Below are positions 1 to 8,057 of a DNA stretch of 64,000 bases, piece after piece. Below the pieces are notes generated by a model that saw only the letters and a program-made list of their open reading frames with translations, searched no databases and was not told the origin of the DNA. The number at the start of each line of letters is the position of its first letter. Positions within the stretch are counted from its first letter, which is position 1. This stretch comes from JANJTY01 sp038257155 (lineage in GTDB: Bacteria; Pseudomonadota; Gammaproteobacteria; Xanthomonadales; Xanthomonadaceae). The stretch is from assembly GCA_038257155.1 (NCBI GenBank), contig JBBSJP010000018.1:1-64000 (forward strand), given 5' to 3'. Made by a program: the position numbers and the translations under genes.

Positions 1-141
1 ACAAGTCCATCCTGGACTTGTCATCCCACGTCGAGTCCGGCACATGTCCGGACTCGACTTCGCGAAATCAATCGCTTGCGCGATCGATTCGCGGGCCGGC
101 CAACCATGGCCGGCGGAACCTCTGACTTATTCAGAGGTTCC
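1..141. repeat. cluster of five consecutive hairpins
   Basis: Five inverted repeats lie almost end to end. 1-21 has arms ACAAGTCCA/TGGACTTGT with a 3-nt loop. 30-58 has arms GTCGAGTCCGG/CCGGACTCGAC. 61-93 is an imperfect stem ending in GCGATCGATTCGCG. 95-114 has arms GCCGGCCA/TGGCCGGC with a 4-nt loop. 115-141 has arms GGAACCTCTGA/TCAGAGGTTCC with a 5-nt loop. The stem sequences are unrelated to each other, so this is not a simple tandem repeat. None is followed by a T-run, so these are not ordinary intrinsic terminators. The cluster touches the left edge and may continue outside the window. Confidence 0.8.
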
Positions 142-196
142 CTAGCTGCGCGCCTGCACGTGCGTAGTGCTGCGTCCCATTCAGCCGTAGCGGCAC

Positions 197-219
197 GTCG
201 GCACGGGGTGCCGACCTAC
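197..219 (-). repeat. GTAG-type REP-like palindrome
   Basis: Read on the minus strand this is GTAG followed by arms GTCGGCAC and GTGCCGAC around a CCC loop. The design (GTAG head, 8-bp arms, 2-3 nt loop) recurs at 429-451, 40633-40688, 43819-44082 and 58371-58392 with different arm sequences. It resembles the GTAG REP (SMAG) elements known from Stenotrophomonas. Confidence 0.65.
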
Positions 220-231
220 GATGGTGCGCAG

Positions 232-250
232 GGCGGCGTCATATGCCGCC
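232..250 (+). repeat. degenerate REP-like palindrome
   Basis: Arms GGCGGCGT (232-239) and ATGCCGCC (243-250) pair over 8 bp if one G-U pair is allowed, with a 3-nt loop. The GTAG head is degraded to CAGG. The arms match the element at 429-451, so this is probably an eroded copy. Confidence 0.45.
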
Positions 251-428
251 GTTTGGGCATGTCGGCACAGGAGCCCCTCACCCGAGCCTTCGGCCCACCC
301 ACCCCTGCGCTCGCGCCTGCTTGCGCGCGAGCGTTCGCAGGCTCGCGGCGTTCGCAGGCTCGCGGCGTTCGCCGCTAGAAACCCCTGCTCACCCCGCGCG
401 CGGGAGAGGGAAAGTTGGGGGTGCATTC

Positions 429-451
429 CTAGGGCGGCATTCCATGCCGCC
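429..451 (+). repeat. GTAG-type REP-like palindrome (CTAG head)
   Basis: CTAG is followed by arms GGCGGCAT and ATGCCGCC around a TCC loop, a perfect 8-bp stem. It has the same architecture as the other GTAG palindromes in the window. Confidence 0.55.
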
Positions 452-658
452 GTCGCGGCGCTCCAAGACCTCGGGTTTGTCGGCTGGATGTCAGTTCCTG
501 GCGAGGCAGGCTGAGTAGCGTCCAACCCCCCTGAACTCGGGGTGGCAGACTCGATCCATGAATGCCAAATTGGCTCTGCAAGGGTGCGCGCCTGGTTTGG
601 GGCTCTTGCCGAAACGTGGCTTGCGCGCTGCCCACGACTGCAATGGGAAACTGATTCG

Positions 659-1945
659 ATGACATCACGAAGCTTGCTGGCGTTGCTGTTGCTGCTGCTT
701 TCCAGCACGGCGCTGGCGCAATCGGCCGATCAGGAGATGCTCAGCGCAACCGATTCCCCCGATCCCGCCGTGCCGGGTCAGGATGTCACCTTCACGGCAA
801 CCGTGCGCAACAACGGCCCCGACCCGGCCGTCAATGGTGGTGTCAATGCCAACCTGGGCAATGGTCTGATCCTGCAGTCGATGACTGGGCCCGCCGGATT
901 CGGCTGCGCCGCCTTTGGCCAGTCGGTGAGCTGTACCCATCCGTCTTTTCCGGTGGGCGATACGGCCGTGGTCACTATCGTCGCGCGGGTCAGCGACGGC
1001 CTCATCAGCTTTCCCGATGGCAGCATCAACTCGAATTTTTTCACTTCGGGCGTCACGCCGGATCCCAACAACGGCAACAATGCCGTCGGGGTCAATACCA
1101 GCTACGACACCCCGCAGATTGATATGGCCATGCAGGTTTCCGACTCGCCCGATCCGGTGGGGCCGAACCAGAACATCACCTACACCGCCACTGTCACCAA
1201 TGCCGGGCCGGACACGGCAACGGACGCGATTTTCAGCGTGTTCAACAATGGCACGCTGCTGTTCCAATCGGTGACGCCCGCGCCGGGTTTCAGCTGTACG
1301 CCGCCAGCGGTAGGTTCGGCTCCGCAGTTCGTCTGCAACGGCGCTGTGGTTCCACCAGGCACGTACGAGTTTCAGCTTGTGGTGCGGGCTGACGGGGCGG
1401 TGCTCGGCATCAACGATGGAACGGTGGCGACATCGTTTTCGACCTCTGGGGTCGGCAATGACACCAACCCCTCCAACAACAATGAGACTGAGTCCACTGC
1501 GTACGTGACGCCTGACGCTGATGTGTCGATCACGGTGGACGACTTTCCCGACCCGGCATTGCTGGGCGAACACTTCGAATTCCTGATCGCGATAAGCAAT
1601 GCGGGGCCTGACCCCACCGGTACCACGACTGTCAGTTCGTTCAATCCGGGAACGCTGCGTTTCGTCTCGATCGAGGCACCGATCGGCTACAAGTGCACCA
1701 CGCCATCGCCGGGATCCGCTCCCACGCTGTCGTGTTCGACAGCTTCGCTGGCCGCAGGCGCCAGTGATGAGTTCATCCTGGCGGTAGACTCTTCGGCGGC
1801 GGTGCTGGGGCAAAACGGAGCCCTGGTCGAAACGATTTTCACGGTTCAGGGTAGTGTCTCGGATCCCAACAACGCCAACAACAGCGAATCCGAGTTCACC
1901 ACCATACGCAGTGCCCTGTTGTTCCGCGATGGGTTTGAAGACTGA
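659..1945 (+). CDS. secreted DUF11 repeat protein with C-terminal GFE motif
   Basis: A 428-residue exported protein. The start at 659 gives a clear Sec signal (MTSRSLLALLLLLLSSTALA, then Q). Starts further upstream at 542 would bury this signal. The mature part contains three tandem DUF11-type Ig-like repeats of about 125 residues. Each opens with a D-S/F-P-D-P stretch, contains an N-x-G-P-D motif in a T-A-T-V-T-N-A-G-P-D-like strand, and has a cysteine pair in its second half. DUF11 modules are usually surface or adhesion stalks. The protein ends LLFRDGFED, the motif shared with the proteins at 5174-7246 and 55013-58177. No strong ribosome site is seen. The ligand and function are unknown. 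Confidence 0.8.
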   Translation: MTSRSLLALLLLLLSSTALAQSADQEMLSATDSPDPAVPGQDVTFTATVRNNGPDPAVNGGVNANLGNGLILQSMTGPAGFGCAAFGQSVSCTHPSFPVGDTAVVTIVARVSDGLISFPDGSINSNFFTSGVTPDPNNGNNAVGVNTSYDTPQIDMAMQVSDSPDPVGPNQNITYTATVTNAGPDTATDAIFSVFNNGTLLFQSVTPAPGFSCTPPAVGSAPQFVCNGAVVPPGTYEFQLVVRADGAVLGINDGTVATSFSTSGVGNDTNPSNNNETESTAYVTPDADVSITVDDFPDPALLGEHFEFLIAISNAGPDPTGTTTVSSFNPGTLRFVSIEAPIGYKCTTPSPGSAPTLSCSTASLAAGASDEFILAVDSSAAVLGQNGALVETIFTVQGSVSDPNNANNSESEFTTIRSALLFRDGFED

Positions 1946-1979
1946 GATCCTGGGAGGATTCACCCGCCTGCCGATGCCT

Positions 1980-2010
1980 CCGCCGGACGCCAGTTCCGGC
2001 GGCGGGCTTT
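1980..2010 (+). terminator. possible intrinsic terminator after the DUF11 gene
   Basis: Arms CCGCCGGA (1980-1987) and TCCGGCGG (1995-2002) form a perfect GC-rich stem, followed by CGGGCTTT. It lies 35 bases after the DUF11 stop codon and before the convergent hydrolase gene. The T-run is short, so this is a weak candidate. Confidence 0.4.
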
Positions 2011-2060
2011 GCAGGTTCGGTGACTCGCCAAACCCGCTTGCTTTGGCGCAGCGCGCACTG

Positions 2061-3149
2061 TCACGAACGCCCTGCAACGCCTGTGCCACGGCCTTCGACT
2101 TTCAGGGCCCGCGCATCTGAAGGGCAGTGCTGGTTTGCCCGCTCGCCGCGTAGCACCTGATCGACGTAGTAGTCGAGCAACTGGCTTGCCTGACCGGTTT
2201 GCGCATCAGGAATCAGATCGCTCAAATCGGACTTCCAGGCGGAGGCGCAATCGAACGCTTGAGCTGGGCTTGCGGCGCATTCCAACAGGCGATCAAACGC
2301 GCTGATGTAATGCTGCAGCTCGCGCTTGTCCATCGGCCTGCCGTGGCCCGGAACCAGCCAGTCGAAATCGACCGAGGCCAGGCGCTGCAGGGCCTCGCGC
2401 CAGCGCGGCGCACAGGCGGTGTCCAGGAAGGGTGCGGGCAAGGTGACCAGGTCGCCAGCCAGAAGCACCCGCGACTGCGGATCGAAGACCCACACGTCGC
2501 CACCACTGACCGTGTCGTGCTGCAGACGAAATTCCAGATCGCGCCCGCCAATGCGGCGCACTTCGTCCTGATGCACAGGACGGCTTGGGCGCAATTGCGG
2601 TCCGCTGTCGATGCGCGCAATCTCTGCCTGCCAAGTCGCTTTCTGTGCGTCTGAAGCCTCAGACGCAATGGCCTGCAGCAACTGCTTGCGATAGTTGGCC
2701 AGGAACCCTTTCAGTGCCGCATCAATGGCCGTGCTGGCGTGCACCTGCAGCGAAGGATGGGCCGCGCGCAGTGCCGGATTGCCACTGATGTGGTCCAGAT
2801 GCCAATGGCTGTTGATGAGCGCAATGATCGGGAGCCCCCGGCTACGTGCAGCTGCCAGAATCCGATCGCTGTGTGCGGTATGCCGGCCGCTGTCGAACAC
2901 GATCAGGCCGTCGGGCGTTTCGATGATGACGCTGTTGCCGTCGGGCTGCTGTCCAGCGACAAACTCGCCCGGCAGCCATCGCACACCCTTGGCCAAGGTC
3001 AGGGAGGAATCCAGCTTGTCGCCGGGCGGGCGATCATCGACGGCCGCAAGCACCAATGTTGGAAGCAGAAGGCCAAGAAGCAGCACTATGCGACGGGGTT
3101 TCGCAACTCGACAGTCCTGGTTTGGTGTATGGCAGCTACGAATGGACAC
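2061..3149 (-). CDS. MBL-fold metallo-hydrolase, exported
   Basis: A 362-residue metallo-beta-lactamase-fold protein. The zinc motif HxHxDH is seen as H115-W-H-L-D119-H120, and a later G-H-G-R-P segment fits the third metal-binding histidine. The chosen GTG start is supported by AGGAGGA six bases upstream. It gives a short polar N-terminus and then a hydrophobic stretch (IVLLLGLLLPTLVLA, about 21-35) that should act as a signal peptide or anchor. The ATG at 3299 upstream in frame would add about 50 unsupported residues and overlap the start of the divergent acetyltransferase gene. The family covers beta-lactamases, thioesterases, quinoprotein-relay hydrolases and others; the substrate cannot be told. 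It is convergent with the DUF11 gene. Confidence 0.8.
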   Translation of the reverse strand: MSIRSCHTPNQDCRVAKPRRIVLLLGLLLPTLVLAAVDDRPPGDKLDSSLTLAKGVRWLPGEFVAGQQPDGNSVIIETPDGLIVFDSGRHTAHSDRILAAARSRGLPIIALINSHWHLDHISGNPALRAAHPSLQVHASTAIDAALKGFLANYRKQLLQAIASEASDAQKATWQAEIARIDSGPQLRPSRPVHQDEVRRIGGRDLEFRLQHDTVSGGDVWVFDPQSRVLLAGDLVTLPAPFLDTACAPRWREALQRLASVDFDWLVPGHGRPMDKRELQHYISAFDRLLECAASPAQAFDCASAWKSDLSDLIPDAQTGQASQLLDYYVDQVLRGERANQHCPSDARALKVEGRGTGVAGRS

Positions 3150-3155
3150 GACTGT

Positions 3156-3162
3156 TCCTCCT
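3156..3162 (-). promoter_or_regulatory. ribosome binding site fixing the GTG start of the MBL hydrolase
   Basis: AGGAGGA lies six bases before the GTG at 3149-3147. It is one of the strongest Shine-Dalgarno matches in the window and decides between this start and the longer frame. Confidence 0.75.
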
Positions 3163-3298
3163 GCTCGGCCAAGCCTTGGCAGGATGCTACGTCGCGCGTC
3201 GACTGCATCACCATGTGTCGGAAGACAGGGTAGACCCGTTCTGGAAATCGGCTTCCGGCATCGTATGCTTTGCGACTCCACTCTGCGTGCCAGCAGCA

Positions 3299-3979
3299 AT
3301 GTCCGAACTGCTCGACAACATTTTCTGGCATGCCTTCGCCGGTGTACAACGCGGCTTCTCCGAGGGCAATGACCGGGTCAGGCGCTACGCGCGAGGCTTC
3401 TCGCCGATCATTGCCTTCGAGGATCCGCAGCGTCCGGATTTTGCATCGCTGCGCGAGTTCTGCGAACCAGGCGAACGCTTCTATTGTGATGCCTGGTCCG
3501 GGCTGGCGCCGCCGGGGTGGCGGATCGAACTGGAGTCCACCATGCACAAGATGGTCTGGGCAGACACGCCGCCGCCGCCCTCGCCGGACATGGAATTCAC
3601 CAGTCTGAGTCCGGTGCATGTCGAGCAGGCGATGGCCCTGGCGGAGCTGACGCGTCCTGGCCCGTTTGGCCCACGCACCCTGGAGCTGGGTGACTACATC
3701 GGCTGTTTCGAGGGCGACAGGTTGGTGGCGATGGCTGGGGAACGCCTGCAGGCCGGCACGCTGCGCGAAGTCAGCGGCATATGCACGCATCCCGACGTGC
3801 AGGGACGAGGCATGGCCAAAGGGTTGACGGCCGAGATCGTTCGGCGCCAGTTGCTGCGTCGCCAGACGCCCTTCCTGCACGTGATGACCGGCAATCGGGT
3901 AGCGCATGACTTCTACCTGCGACTGGGATTTCGCGATTACGCGGTTTCACCGGTGCGGGTGGTGTCGCGCGAGCCGTAA
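3299..3979 (+). CDS. GNAT family N-acetyltransferase (FR47-like)
   Basis: A 226-residue protein whose C-terminal half carries the GNAT acetyl-CoA site: a beta strand ending in S-G-I-C-T-H-P, then Q-G-R-G-M-A (motif A, the pyrophosphate loop) and a helix, then F-Y-L-R-L-G-F-R-D-Y (motif B) near the end. The first ~100 residues are not recognised and may shape the acceptor site. The start is the ATG at 3299, since longer versions in this frame read into the divergent hydrolase gene. The acceptor could be an amino acid, amine or protein. Its stop lies 32 bases from the stop of the convergent oxidase gene. Confidence 0.8.
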   Translation: MSELLDNIFWHAFAGVQRGFSEGNDRVRRYARGFSPIIAFEDPQRPDFASLREFCEPGERFYCDAWSGLAPPGWRIELESTMHKMVWADTPPPPSPDMEFTSLSPVHVEQAMALAELTRPGPFGPRTLELGDYIGCFEGDRLVAMAGERLQAGTLREVSGICTHPDVQGRGMAKGLTAEIVRRQLLRRQTPFLHVMTGNRVAHDFYLRLGFRDYAVSPVRVVSREP

Positions 3980-4011
3980 TGCAGGGGCAGTGATCGGTCG
4001 AGTTGATGCGC

Positions 4012-5133
4012 TCAGGACGACGCGTCGTACAGACGCAGGGCCACGTTCTCACCGATCCCCAGGCTGGCGGTCAGGCCGGGTGACTCGATGCCGAACAGAT
4101 TGATCAGGCCGGGCATGCCGTGAACGCTGGCGTCCTGGATCACGAAGTCGGGATTGTGCTCGCCAGGGCCGACAAGCTTGGGTCGCACGCCAACGAAGTC
4201 GGGCAGCAGCGCGTCTGGGTCAAGCGTGGGCCACCAGCGCTGGATGGCAGCAGCGAAGCGCGCGCGATGGCTGTCATCGAAACTGAAGTCGACCGAGTCG
4301 CGGTAGCGAAGATCAGGTCCGAAGCGCGCCCGCCCTGCCATATCGAACCCGAGATGCACGCCCAGTCCACCCGGCTCGGGCAGCGGATAAATCAATCGTC
4401 CGAAGGGAACACGGCCGCGCAGGCCGTAGTAGTGACCGGCGCCATAGTAAAGCTGCGGAATGTGCTCGGGTGCCAAACCGGTGATGTCCTGCGCCAGGGC
4501 GACCGCACCGAGGCCCGCCGCATTGATCACGCTGCGCGCGAGCAGGCTGTCGCCCGTGCTCGTGCTTACCCGATACAGGCCCTCGACCGGTTCGATCCCG
4601 ACCACCTGGTTCTCGCACAGCACGCGGTTTTCCGCTCCGCTTCGCTCGGTGTCTCCGTGCAGGGCCATCACCAGTTCGGCAACGTCCACGATTCCCGAGT
4701 CGGGCGAGTCCAGCGCTGCCACCGCGCCCAGCTGCGGCTCCTTCTCGCGGATCTCGCTGGCAGACACCAGCCGCAGCCCTTCAAGGCCGTTGGCAATTCC
4801 GCGCGCAAGCAGATCGTGCAAGACAGGAACTTCCGCTGCGTGCGTCGCCACCACCCACTTGCCGGTTCGTCGATGCCCGATGCCACGCGCCTCACAGTAG
4901 GAATAAAGCAGGTCCCGACCGCGAAGGCAGAGGCGTGCCTTGAGTGATCCGATCGGGTAATAGAACCCGGCATGGATGACACCCGAATTGCGACTCGATA
5001 CTCCCTCGCCAGCGCGCTCCTCACGTTCCAGCACCCAGACGCTGCGTTTGCGTGCAGCCACGGCCTGGGCGCAGGCCAGGCCGACTACGCCAGCGCCGAT
5101 CACCGCGACATCGACGTCGGGGAGCATGCTCAA
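4012..5133 (-). CDS. FAD-dependent oxidoreductase, L-2-hydroxyglutarate oxidase (LhgO)-like
   Basis: A 373-residue DAO-family flavoprotein. The N-terminal Rossmann motif is G13-A-G-V-V-G18 after strand VDVAVI, with an acidic residue ending the second strand (VLERE). A downstream segment S-S-R-N-S-G-V-I-H-A-G is characteristic of LhgO-type oxidases, which oxidise L-2-hydroxyglutarate to 2-oxoglutarate and pass electrons to the quinone pool. The reading starts at TTG 5133 because AGGAG (5140-5144) sits six bases upstream. The ATG two codons later (5127) is the alternative. It is shorter than E. coli LhgO (about 420 residues), so another 2-hydroxyacid or amino acid substrate is possible. The beta-helix gene upstream ends 40 bases away. 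Confidence 0.75.
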   Translation of the reverse strand: MSMLPDVDVAVIGAGVVGLACAQAVAARKRSVWVLEREERAGEGVSSRNSGVIHAGFYYPIGSLKARLCLRGRDLLYSYCEARGIGHRRTGKWVVATHAAEVPVLHDLLARGIANGLEGLRLVSASEIREKEPQLGAVAALDSPDSGIVDVAELVMALHGDTERSGAENRVLCENQVVGIEPVEGLYRVSTSTGDSLLARSVINAAGLGAVALAQDITGLAPEHIPQLYYGAGHYYGLRGRVPFGRLIYPLPEPGGLGVHLGFDMAGRARFGPDLRYRDSVDFSFDDSHRARFAAAIQRWWPTLDPDALLPDFVGVRPKLVGPGEHNPDFVIQDASVHGMPGLINLFGIESPGLTASLGIGENVALRLYDASS

Positions 5134-5139
5134 AGGGGA

Positions 5140-5144
5140 CTCCT
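5140..5144 (-). promoter_or_regulatory. ribosome binding site suggesting a TTG start for the LhgO-like gene
   Basis: AGGAG lies six bases before TTG 5133-5131 but twelve bases before ATG 5127-5125. Spacing favours TTG and codon preference favours ATG, so the start remains open between the two. Confidence 0.5.
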
Positions 5145-5173
5145 GGAGATCATCAATCGAAGCGCCTCACTCA

Positions 5174-7246
5174 TCAGGGAGACTCGAAGCCGTCGGCGAA
5201 CAGGTCAATGGGGCAGTCCACTGCCTGCGGATCGATCACCACATGGAATTGTGCGCCGAGCGGCAAGGGGGCGAAATCCTGGTTGAAGAGGGCCCAGCGC
5301 TGGGTCGCTCCACCGATGTAGTAGACGCCGATGTGATGATTGTTGCCCGCGACGAAATCGGTTGCCTGGGTGAGGTGAGGGCGCGCGCAGGGGTGGCCAT
5401 TGAGTAGCGGATGATCAAACAGGCTGATGTGAGCCGAGGTGTTGCCCGTCCCGGTGCGGTGCCGGAATGCATTGACGCTGGGCGGCTGGAAGTAGACATG
5501 AAAGCCGCCGCTGGCCGGCATCGCCGCACCATCCAGGCGCACCACGCTCCAGACGCCGGCGAAGTAGTTCACCGCAATCGGCGAGGTCACATCCACCACG
5601 GTGTCTGAACCAGGATTGCGGGTTACCAGCAGGATGGCGTCTTCACGGTTGACGAGTTCGGGATCGGACAGCTCGGTAAAGCTTCCGGCAGTGTTCGATA
5701 CGCTGTTCTGGTGCAGATAGCGCCCGCTGCCGGAGCCCGGCGCGAAAATGGTGAACGCAGTGCCGGGCGTCACGCTGGCAAGCCCTTCCTGACGCAGAAC
5801 CCAGTCGGCATCCGTGTCACTGTAGAACAGGCTCTGTTGCTGGTTGTTGTAGATGCCGACTCCGCCGTCAGGATTCCACAGCTGGGTTGTTTGCGGAAAC
5901 GCATTGGCGCGGCCGTCGAGTGCCGGGTGGCTGACATGCGAAAGCGTATTGGGCGGCTCGGCCAGCACCCGATGCAGCAGGGTGGTGTCGCCAGCTTCCA
6001 GCGCACCGAAATCCAGCACTTCGGATTTGAAGGCGCTGCTCGCACGTTTGAAGCGACGCAGGCCATCGGCATCGGTGTAGGGCTGCTGGAAGTCGTCGAG
6101 TGCCGACGCCAGGGTGCTGCCGGGAACCCGATCGATGGCCGGTGATCCGGATTGCAGGTGCGGATCATCTGGAACGCTGCGCAGCATCGGATTGACGAAC
6201 AGCGAATCCGGGTTCAGGCCGGGCGAAGATTCCGACTCGAAGGTGTCGAAGTACAGGTTGGGTCCGTCGCTGATTCCGCTCGCGGGTCGCTGCAGGCCGT
6301 AGGTTCCGAGATAGGCAAACAGGTTGCCTGATACCAGCCCGCTGATCGTTGCTTCGCCAGCGGCGAAAATGTCGACGCCCGAGTGGGCATCGACCACGCT
6401 GTTGTGCAGCACGTCAGCCGCGACGGTACCGTCGTAGGCATCGATGCGAATGCCGTCGGCGCGTTGCTCGCCAGGCTCGGCGCTGCGGATCAGGTTGCTT
6501 GCCACCAGAGCAGTCAGGGAGCCGCCGGTGACACTCACCAGACTACCCTGACGAAGGAAGATGCTGCCGCTGCGTCCACCGAGCACTTGGTTGCCGGTCA
6601 CTGCCACGCGGTGGGCGCGATCCTGGGTGCTTACCAGGATGCCGATCGACTGGTTGCCGGTCGCGGTGACGCGGTTCTCGCGGATCTGGCCTTCCGAGTT
6701 GCCGCTGCCGCCATCGAGTACCTGAATGGCCGCGCGCAGTGCGCCGTCGAACGTGTCCCAGTAGTAGGCCAACTCGTTGCCCTCGATCCGGTAGTCGATC
6801 GAGGTGCTGCCGGCGCTGGGCTTGTAGATGCTGATCTGAGCAACTCCCGAGAGTGTGTCCAGCACCCGGTTGTCGCGGATCGATACCGTGGCCTGGCTGC
6901 CACCAGCCACCTGCAGGGAGATGAATCCCTGCTGCAGGGTGAAGCCTTCCACGCTCCAGCTCCAGTTGCCGGCAGCATTCACATTGCCGGCAATTGCAAA
7001 GCCGGCCGCCACGACCGGGCGGTAGCCCTGCGCTGCGCGCAAGGTAAGAGGTTTGTTGATGTGGATGGTGGCGGCAATCAGATCCGAGCTCGCTACATCC
7101 ACGACGTCGGCAGCGACGCTCGCGTCGATGCATGCCTGAAGGCTTGAGTCGCAGGGGGAGGCGCCGGGCCAGGTACGGGTCTCGGCCTGAGCCAATGGGA
7201 CCGTCGCGAGAAAAATCATCAGCATCAAGGTCATGCGCAGCATCAT
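5174..7246 (-). CDS. secreted right-handed beta-helix protein with C-terminal GFE motif
   Basis: A 690-residue exported protein. The signal peptide is MMLRMTLMLMIFLATVPLAQA. Residues about 50-330 show short hydrophobic-polar strands with N/D turns typical of a parallel beta-helix (for example I-R-D-N-R-V-L-D, I-E-G-N-E-L-A, V-T-G-N-Q-V). About residues 360-410 (G-S-P-A-I-D ... D-F-G-A-L-E-A) resemble the choice-of-anchor-Q region that closes such helices. A further ~250-residue beta-rich part follows, ending DLFADGFESP. The start has a good site (AGGAAGGAG) and a second ATG directly after the first. Beta-helix folds often bind or cleave polysaccharide, but no catalytic motif is evident. Confidence 0.75.
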   Translation of the reverse strand: MMLRMTLMLMIFLATVPLAQAETRTWPGASPCDSSLQACIDASVAADVVDVASSDLIAATIHINKPLTLRAAQGYRPVVAAGFAIAGNVNAAGNWSWSVEGFTLQQGFISLQVAGGSQATVSIRDNRVLDTLSGVAQISIYKPSAGSTSIDYRIEGNELAYYWDTFDGALRAAIQVLDGGSGNSEGQIRENRVTATGNQSIGILVSTQDRAHRVAVTGNQVLGGRSGSIFLRQGSLVSVTGGSLTALVASNLIRSAEPGEQRADGIRIDAYDGTVAADVLHNSVVDAHSGVDIFAAGEATISGLVSGNLFAYLGTYGLQRPASGISDGPNLYFDTFESESSPGLNPDSLFVNPMLRSVPDDPHLQSGSPAIDRVPGSTLASALDDFQQPYTDADGLRRFKRASSAFKSEVLDFGALEAGDTTLLHRVLAEPPNTLSHVSHPALDGRANAFPQTTQLWNPDGGVGIYNNQQQSLFYSDTDADWVLRQEGLASVTPGTAFTIFAPGSGSGRYLHQNSVSNTAGSFTELSDPELVNREDAILLVTRNPGSDTVVDVTSPIAVNYFAGVWSVVRLDGAAMPASGGFHVYFQPPSVNAFRHRTGTGNTSAHISLFDHPLLNGHPCARPHLTQATDFVAGNNHHIGVYYIGGATQRWALFNQDFAPLPLGAQFHVVIDPQAVDCPIDLFADGFESP

Positions 7247-7474
7247 CAGGCTCCTTCCTGTGGGGTAGTACCGGTGTTACGGCACCGGAAGCGATTGTGC
7301 GACAGCGCGGCGAGCAACACATCCTTGGAGTGCTACAGCCATTGCGTCGCAACGCGGATCGCGAGCATGACTGCCGGCCTGGTTGGGAGTTCGTATCGCG
7401 GGAGTTTGCCTGCTGACCGAGTGCGTCTGCGCAGTAGAATGAACCGGTCGATCGTTAACGCCGTTTGTACCGCA

Positions 7475-7948
7475 ATGCCCAGCCAACGCTCCGCCTGGAT
7501 CACCGTTCCGCTGATCATGCTGCTGTTTCTCGGGGGCGGGATGCTTGGCCTGCGACTTGCCGAACAGGTGGCGCCTGAGTCGGGTATCGCTGCGTTCGCG
7601 GGACTCTTCATGCTGCCGATGGCGTTTGCCGCTGGCTTGCAGCTGTGGCTGGGCTTTGCCCTGGTCGCTGCGATCGGGTACTTGATGCGCCACCTGCTGC
7701 GCCTGGCTCGACGTGCGCCTGCGTCGGCGGAGCGAATCGTTCCGGCAATGATCCCGCCCGGCAGCTTTGCTTTCCTGCCCTGCGGCCTGGTCTGTGGCGG
7801 CGCGGCTGGCCTGGTTACAGGATTCGTCGCAAGCGAGGCAGGATTCCTGATGGTGCTCTTCGCCTACCTGGGTGTCGGTTGCGCCTATGGTCTGCTGTGC
7901 TGGCAACTGGCGCGCAATGGATGGTTGCCGTTTCCCGAGGGGAGCTGA
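7475..7948 (+). CDS. small membrane protein of unknown function
   Basis: A 157-residue protein with about four hydrophobic helices: roughly residues 8-28, 35-65 (possibly two), 95-120 and 122-142. Basic residues after the second block (M-R-H-L-L-R-L-A-R-R) suggest a cytoplasmic loop. I do not recognise a family. No clear ribosome site separates ATG 7475 from the in-frame ATG 7439, which would add 12 residues. The gene is divergent from the beta-helix gene and convergent with the cyclic-di-GMP gene, so no operon context helps. Confidence 0.55.
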   Translation: MPSQRSAWITVPLIMLLFLGGGMLGLRLAEQVAPESGIAAFAGLFMLPMAFAAGLQLWLGFALVAAIGYLMRHLLRLARRAPASAERIVPAMIPPGSFAFLPCGLVCGGAAGLVTGFVASEAGFLMVLFAYLGVGCAYGLLCWQLARNGWLPFPEGS

Positions 7949-8057
7949 TCTGGTGAAAATCCGTGGGAAGGCTGCGGGGCAGGCCTGAATCAGGCGCGCC
8001 GATCCCGCCTGGCACGTTCTGCTTGCCCGATGGACTCAAGCCCCAGCCGTTCGCAGA

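Larger units (their letters stand above)
142..658. other. non-coding repeat-rich region upstream of the DUF11 gene
   Basis: No reading frame here looks like a gene: candidate frames are arginine/alanine/serine-rich, overlap on both strands and match no family I recognise. The stretch holds three GTAG-type palindromes (197-219, 232-250, 429-451). It also holds a 17-bp unit (GTTCGCAGGCTCGCGGC) repeated in tandem at 333-349 and 350-366, and a degraded copy of the CCCTCtCCC...GGGAGAGGG element between about 283 and 411. The promoter of the gene at 659 should lie in the last ~100 bases, but I see no convincing -35/-10 pair. Confidence 0.55.

Noticed and set aside
665..2089. 474-codon minus-strand frame opposite the DUF11 gene
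   Set aside because: Arginine- and glycine-rich with no domain; it mirrors the codon structure of the DUF11 gene, which has a signal peptide and recognisable repeats.
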